DNA from: Paratinospora sagittata
Lineage: Eukaryota > Streptophyta > Magnoliopsida > Ranunculales > Menispermaceae
Direction of reading: 5' to 3'
NCBI GenBank assembly: GCA_035771175.1
Contig: CM069593.1
Coordinates: 38,236,241-38,300,240 of the forward strand
Length of the DNA: 64,000 nucleotides
In this document: positions 58,201 through 64,000 of the stretch, in pieces
Numbering within the stretch: the stretch's first letter is position 1
How the letters are laid out: each line of letters opens with the position of its first letter
The notes under the pieces: generated by a model
The model's database searches: none
Told to the model about the DNA's origin: nothing
Seen by the model: the letters and a program-made list of their open reading frames with translations, nothing else
Made by a program: the position numbers and the translations under genes

Positions 58201-61200
58201 TGAGTTTTTTGGGAGATATAATTGTCTTAGTTCAAGTATTTACAGCAGGAAAGGAGAAACTGTTCAGTTGGAGCCGTCTTAATCAAAGAGGCATATCTCT
58301 TTGATCTATCATTGGATTTAGCTCAATTTTGGACAGAATGTTTGTCTCTTGATGTTATTTGTTCTGAATGGTTAAATTAGTTATTAGATATTTCTTTCGG
58401 TAGTTTGTTACATCTGAACAATGTATTGAATTATGGCGTAATTAATGTTTAGCCATGTATTTGACCTGGACCTAGGTTATAGACTTAGAGTTTTCCATTC
58501 AAGTTGTATGTCATATATGTTGATATAATGGGTAAATGTGGATGATTGATGGTTCAATTTACTGATCTTGCTTGCTGAAAATGCTAGGTGTAGTGCAACT
58601 TTTGCCTAGGCCTTGTAATTTGGAAAATTGCATGTGATTTGGGAATTTTCCCAAATTTGGGGATTTTGACGTAATTGATGTCAATTGGTCAAATTGACTT
58701 GCAATTAGTCTAATGAACCCTATTTATGATTGAATGTCATGTATTATAGTGGTTAGATCAACGTAATGCATTCAATTGGGCAAATGTGGGTTAATTGGGT
58801 ATTAAATGGTTAAATTTGGCAATATGAGATTGGCTCATGTGTAGGACCATTTTAGAATCTTAATTAGCATTTGATTTGGGTTTAAACATGGTTAGTTGGC
58901 ATACTTGGACTGATTTTCAGTTTTGGCATAAACCATGTATGTTTCAGGATTTGTGAATGATCTAAGTTAACCAAATAATCCAATTGGGGATTGAGTTGCA
59001 TTGAGTAATTATGGCATCCTAGTGCTTCTTGGAATTGGAAATTGGATTGGCTAGGTCTAGCCAATCAAGTTGTGAGTGTTTCTTTTACTTGTGATTTCTA
59101 TATGTGGCATTGTTGGATAAAATGTTTTAAATGCTTATCTAATGTAGTATGCATGACTTATTGAATTCATTAACTATATTTGAGCATAGTCAGTTGGGAA
59201 AGAAGTTGAGGTATGTTGTATTCCCCAAGCTTGAGATTCTTGTTGAATCCCATTGGGCCAAACGAGAATCCTTAATTGTGGACCTTGCAGAGGATTTCTA
59301 TGGGTTGTGTATGTTAGGATTCGCCTAGGCATGATACTTGTCTTGGTGGGCAGATCTTATGGTTCATACAATCCTAGGAATCCTAATAGATACGGATAAG
59401 AAGTCGATTGGGCATGGGTTTCGTGCACACATAGCCCTTGTATTGATTCTTACTCAGGAGGTGTTTAGGTTGCATATGCATGTTTATAAAATGGTATGCA
59501 TTGTCTTGTTTATGACATGATACATTATATTGGCATGTACGTAATCTTTCTTATACCCATGTTATTTAAATGGTTTTAATGATCTTGCAATGTTTTAATT
59601 AAATGCATATATAAGTTTCCACATGTATAGAACCTTCACTGAGCTTGCTTTAGCTCACCCTCATCCTTATCTTTTCAGGATCGAATAGAAAGGGGAAAGG
59701 GAAAACATAGCTGCAAAGCGTTCCTGTACAGTTGTTGACGTAGGTGTTTAGTACTTTCCTGCAATTTATTTTGATAAATTGTACTATGTAACACCTAATG
59801 ATTATACTTAACATTTAGATGGGTTTGTACTTATGGTTAAGTATATTATGTACTTTTGAACACTATGGACTTAGGGAAAAATTTTCTGGTTGTCATTTTG
59901 GATATGTTTTATATGATGATCTTATATTATGTCTATGTGTTTATTGTTGTGCATTTGAGATTATGATTTGTGTTAGAAGGCCTATCGGGATGCCGTGTAT
60001 GTCGATGGAGGATATACACGGGGTTCCGTGCCGGTCATGACGTCAAGGATAATGGGTCGTGACAATATAAATTATACAATCCACTCACAAAGAAGATCGT
60101 GGCCAGTATAGATGTAATTTTTTTTATGAGGAACACACGTGGAATTGGAAAAAAAAATAGTTCATGCCAACAACCTATTCCGGTACTCTTTTGATGGAGA
60201 AAATGAAGAAGATGGGCAGCAAGCTCTACAACAACAAACTTTGACAGCTTTTGTTCTCGAAATTCACCAAATGAAGCTTCAACTACTTATGAAACATTAC
60301 TAGCATCAGCAAAATCTAATGATGCAGTAGCAAAATCTAATGATGAAGTAGTAGAATCATGTCATTGTCGTGTTCAAAAGAGGCCGACATGGATGACAAA
60401 TTATGAGGTAACCAGAATTGACTAATTTTTAGATGTCACTCACTTTGATTTATTTTCAGATTGTGACCTAACAACTTTCGAAAATGTTGTCCAAGAATCA
60501 AAATAGCGAAAGGCTATGGATGAAGAAATTGCATCCATTGAAAAAAATGATACTTGGGAATTATCTAATCTTCTAGATGGGCACAAAACCATTAGTATGC
60601 AGTGGGTCTACAAAACAAAACTGAAGGAGAATGGTGATGTAGACAAGTATAAGGCACAATTATTAGCTAAGGGATACAAGCAAGAGTTTGGAGTCGACTA
60701 TAAAGAAGTTTTTTCTCTAGTTGCCAGGCATGACACAATCAGATTGGTGATCACATTGGCAACACAACATTCTTGGTCTATCTTCCAGTTGAATGTCAAA
60801 TTTGTATTCTTACATGGAAACTTGGAGGAATAGGTATTTGTTGATCAAGCTCCTGGTTATGTTAAGATTGGGAATGAGCATAAAGTATATAGATTAAAAA
60901 GGCTCTTTATGGATTAAAACAAGCCCCATGGGCTTGGTATAAACGCATTGAGACTTATTCTTTGAAAGAAGGTTTTCAAAAATGTCTATATAAGCACACA
61001 CTTTTTGTTAAAATTGGAAAAGAAGGAAAAATGCTCATTGTTTGCTTATATGCCGATAATCTTATATTCACCAAAAATAATAATATCATGTTTGAAAATT
61101 TTAAGAAGTTTATGATGGTTGAATATGAAATGTCTAATCTTAGTATGATGCATTATTTTATGGGTATTGAAGTAGTGCAATCTGCTACTAGAATCTTTAT

Positions 61201-61626
61201 TTCTCCAAAGAAATATGAGTAAGATATTTTGGCCAGGATTCAAATGAAGGATTGTAATCCTATTAGTACTGCAATTGAATTTGGCTTGAAACTACACTAA
61301 GATCATGAAGGAAAGAAGGTGGACAACACACTCTATAAGAAAATTGTGGGTAATTTGATGTACTTAACTGCCACAAGACCAAACATAATGCATATCGTGA
61401 ATCTAATTAGTAGATAAATGGAAAATCCAACATAGCTGCATCTCGAGAATCTTTCACTACTTGCAAGGAACTAAAGATTTTGAGTTGTTCTACAAGAGGG
61501 GTACAATGTCAGATTTGATTGGATTTATTGATAGTGATTATGCAGGCGATCAAGATGATAGACGGATTGCTTCGGGATATGTTTTTATGCTAGGCTCAGG
61601 GGCTATTTCATGGTCATCTAGGAAAC
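55228..61626 (+). pseudogene. Ty1/Copia gag-pol 'E', decayed, split by solo LTR D2
   Basis: ATG 55228 reads MAFENFMQLSIPRFDGHYDH, then TGA (55288) where Trp is expected. Gag (UBN2-type) continues to a zinc knuckle CFRCHKFDHYHFEC near 56033. Protease: WYLDTGLNNHMCG near 56198. Integrase: LWHFHYDHSNFGGLKTL, then 56762-57358 (YYDICGPINPFSNEGKRYLI, FIDDYTRKTWVYFLPEKSEA, HNGVSERKNRTILNMVRSLL), with about nine residues missing before HNGVSE. After D2 it resumes at 60065 (KLYNPLTKKIVAS). RT: 60516-60833 (TWELSNLLDGHKTISMQWVY, DKYKAQLLAKGYKQEFGVDY), then 60962-61222. The active site reads CLYADNLIF instead of Y-x-D-D. RNase H: GFIDSDYAGDQDDRRIASGY up to SWSSRK at 61626, where LTR F cuts it off. No Copia LTR was found. 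Confidence 0.85.
57354..60064 (+). mobile_element. Gypsy solo LTR D2 in Copia element E
   Basis: TGTAACACCCGTACCTTAGG ... GTGCCGGTCATGACGTCAAG ... GGGTCGTGACA, 2711 bp, flanked by the perfect duplication ATATA (57349-57353 and 60065-60069). No primer-binding site or genes. Its end resembles D, while its middle (TTCATTCTGGTCAGTGGAG; AATCTGGATTTCTCGCA) resembles LTR C. Hairpin/CAG motif at 59635-59678. Excision restores the Copia frame across Ser-Lys-Ala-Tyr / Lys-Leu-Tyr. Confidence 0.92.
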
Positions 61627-62828
61627 TGTAATACCCTGAAAATTTTGAGGATATCTACTTTCCTTTTCAGCATTATTCTCTGAATTCTTTTATAGGAAAT
61701 AATCAAATCACTCCTTAATTTACTCCAATCTTCCTTGCATACAAGATAAAATTTGGAAACCAAATCACCACCACAAAACCCTAACCCTAGTACATAAATA
61801 CAAAAGCTCTTCCAAACGCCACACCCATCACCACTTTCATCTCTTTCACGCTCCTCTTCTCTCGAACCAGTAATCAAGAAACGTGGAAACGGTGCCGGAG
61901 AACCAACAAAGCAACCACGGTGAGACTTCTCCCTTTTCTTTCTTCTTTGCTTTGATGCTCTGTTTCTCTAATTTGAAAAATCACCATGAACAAGACGGTG
62001 ACAGTAGCTGTACACCGGTGATCGAACACTCACAAGACCTAACAAGTGCCCTCCACCGGTGACTATTGTCCAAATCGCCGAAAAGAAGAGATGGAAATAG
62101 AGCAAGGCGATGCTCTGTTTCCACCCCGTTGGTTGCCATGAAATCGCAGAGGGCGATCATACGCCTTGCCCCCTTCCTTTTTTTCCCTCTCTGTCTCCCC
62201 CTCCAAACCAATGCAAAAGAACAAGCAGCAGCGACGTTGCGGCTGCCGTAGTTCCCTTCTTTCTCTCTTCTCTCTTCTCTTTTCCGTCCTCTTCCTCTGC
62301 TCCTCGTTTCTCTGCACTGATATTCAACAACCACCACCACCGCCTCCTAGCCACTTCTTTTAATATTATAATGTTATATATAAAGGAGATGATTCTGGTG
62401 CATATGTGCGTTGGTGTATAGGTTTTATATATTATGTTTTATATCTATATGGTTATATGTATGCTACTTGCATCTGCAACTATATAACACATTATATTAT
62501 CCACAAATATACTATATACTACACATACATTTAAATAAGTAAATATTATAGTTGCAACTCTCCTGGGTTGCTACAATTACAAATGTGTGTATATATATAT
62601 GTATATAAACTTGGGTAAGTATACGCAGCTAATTCAAATGTAACATGTATGTATAGGTTGAGGACGTACGCTACGCACCAAGGAATTCAGACAACAACAA
62701 ACTACATGCGTTACAGGTGGGTAGGATTTTATGCCTTTACAATATTTTATTTCGATATGTAGATAGGAACATTAAATTAATTAGATTTATAGTATTATTA
62801 GATTGTTCGTGCATGCTTATATTACATG

Positions 62829-62864
<36 letters not shown>

Positions 62865-64000
62865 GATTGTTGGCCATAATAATAATGTACGTCTATGATT
62901 TGTTGTCCCAAGTTGACGTTAGATGTGTGTAATTCAGGTGTACTTTAAAAGTCTGATGACGTGATATATGACATGATAGTATTAGCATAATTATTATAAT
63001 AAAATTTATATGTGAATGCTAATATATTTGACATTGTGATATGATAACATGTGTTGTGGGGTTTGAACATAACATGTGAATATAAGTTATGTATCGTACT
63101 TATGTTACATGTGTGATACTGTGACTTCATTAAAGAGCACGATTAAGATAAGAATAACACATATGTGGCAGATATTCTAAGGAATATCGCCAATGACTGT
63201 TTTGGGGCAGTTATTCTGATGAATATCGCCAATGATTGTTATGGGGCAGTTATTCTGATGAATATCGCCAATGATTGTTATGGGGCAGTTATTCATTATG
63301 AATATCGCCAACTAAATCTTAATTTTGGGTAGTGCCACCCTGGAATTGATTTCATAGAGGTACGTGATTTAGAACCTGATAGAATTCTCCACTCAAACAA
63401 TCAAATGTTGCAACGATTAATGTGTGAAACTTGTTTATAATGTTATTGTGTATATATCATGATAAAATGTTGTGAATTGTTTAGATGACCCACTGGGCTT
63501 TCAAGCTCACCCTTATTTTTCATATGCAGGTACTTAAGAGAATAAAATCGTGAGTTCGTGACAGAGTTCAGAGTAGTAGGGGTGAGTTAATTATTTTGTC
63601 AGTATTGTGGTGGTAGACTGAATATTTTTATTTGATTTTTAAAAGTTTATTATTTAAACGGGTTGTATTGACAATTAAATTTTAGTGAACATTATTACGG
63701 TTAGTAAAGACCTTGTGGTTTATTTCATGTGTGAATGCCTTGGACTTGAATTTATTAATTCTACTTGATGAATATATTTTAAATGTTGTGTTCATAATGG
63801 ATGGACAAGGGCATGTACCCTCACAATTCAATATGAAAATTTGTATAGTGGAATTATGTGGTCCTTGACATGAAAATGAAAGGGTATTCGTTTATCTTAA
63901 CCAGTAAGTTGGTTAGAAGAATACAAATTCATATTTTTGCAAATTTTACTATCTATATAATGGTTATGGGTTAAGATAGATGGATACGATTAGCATCTCG
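61627..64000 (+). mobile_element. LTR of A-like Gypsy element F, cut by the window end
   Basis: It starts TGTAATACCCTGAAAATTTT at 61627 inside the RNase H of E, with GAAAC just before. Long blocks match LTR A: ACGCAC/ACGCGTGACGAGGAATTCA, AACACATATG..GGCAG..ATTCTAAGGAATATCGCC, TTTAGATGACCCACTGGGCT and ATAATGGATGGACAAG. The GC-richer leader (61870-62340) gives overlapping open frames on both strands that are not taken as genes. It has a (TA)n run near 62834-62860, a 39-bp tandem repeat at 63164-63319 and the hairpin/CAG motif at 63489-63529. Whether it is a solo LTR or the 5' LTR of a full element cannot be seen. Confidence 0.85.
63164..63319 (+). repeat. 39-bp tandem repeat in LTR F, four copies
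   Basis: Units start at 63164, 63203, 63242 and 63281 (TGGGGCAGTTATTCTGATGA, then ATATCGCCAATGATTGT). LTR A has a single copy (24613-24645 and 32977-33009). Confidence 0.9.

Noticed and set aside
61981..62421. Overlapping frames on both strands (up to 119 residues)
   Set aside because: They fall in the leader of LTR F; low-complexity Arg/Glu or Ser/Pro/Phe products.

Overview
The window is plant nuclear DNA from a flowering plant, probably a dicot; the species cannot be read from it. It is AT-rich, has spliceosomal introns and is mostly transposable elements. Nearly all coding sequence is on the + strand. There is no CRISPR, bacterial operon or other prokaryotic system.

Region 1 (1-6.4 kb) holds the only recognisable host gene: the last four coding exons of a bHLH transcription factor of the bHLH48/bHLH60 type. 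Its introns carry two SINE-like insertions. Upstream exons, with the basic region and helix 1, are not in the window. A hAT-like non-autonomous element may follow at about 6.4-7.2 kb.

Region 2 (7.3-19.6 kb) is a decayed Mutator-like element (MULE). It carries a mudrA-type transposase (8815-11458) and, downstream on the same strand, a plant mobile domain (PMD) gene (11680-19077). The PMD frame is split by a reverse-oriented Gypsy solo LTR (13256-18259), itself split by a SIRE/Maximus-like solo LTR (14251-17072) that contains two arrays of small hairpin repeats.

Region 3 (20.6-55.2 kb) is a nest of Ty3/Gypsy chromoviruses. An old, mosaic element (here 'B') has a 5' LTR beginning at 21032. A solo LTR ('D', TSD TTTTG) sits in that LTR, and an intact young element ('A', 22586-33726, TSD AGAAA) sits in D. 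A encodes an uninterrupted 1578-residue Gag-Pol with a C-terminal chromodomain. B continues after 36375 with a primer-binding site, an extra ORF, leader repeats and a broken gag-pol. That gag-pol contains a 563-bp tandem duplication, and a third element ('C', 41716-51401, TSD GTTAC) is inserted in the duplicated copy. B ends with its 3' LTR at 55171.

Region 4 (55.2-64 kb) is a decayed Ty1/Copia gag-pol ('E') split by a solo LTR ('D2', TSD ATATA) and cut off by the LTR of another A-like Gypsy element ('F') that runs out of the window.

The strongest unexplained signal is shared by all the Gypsy-type LTR families (A, B, C, D, its PMD copy, D2 and F). A short hairpin of the form CACTGRGC-loop-GCTCAC is followed by a pyrimidine-rich tract and CAG, about 390-520 bp before the LTR end where that was measured. 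Also notable are a roughly 117-bp-periodic GGTATGGGAC leader repeat shared by A and B, the varying hairpin array in the SIRE-like LTR, and the MULE-PMD pairing.
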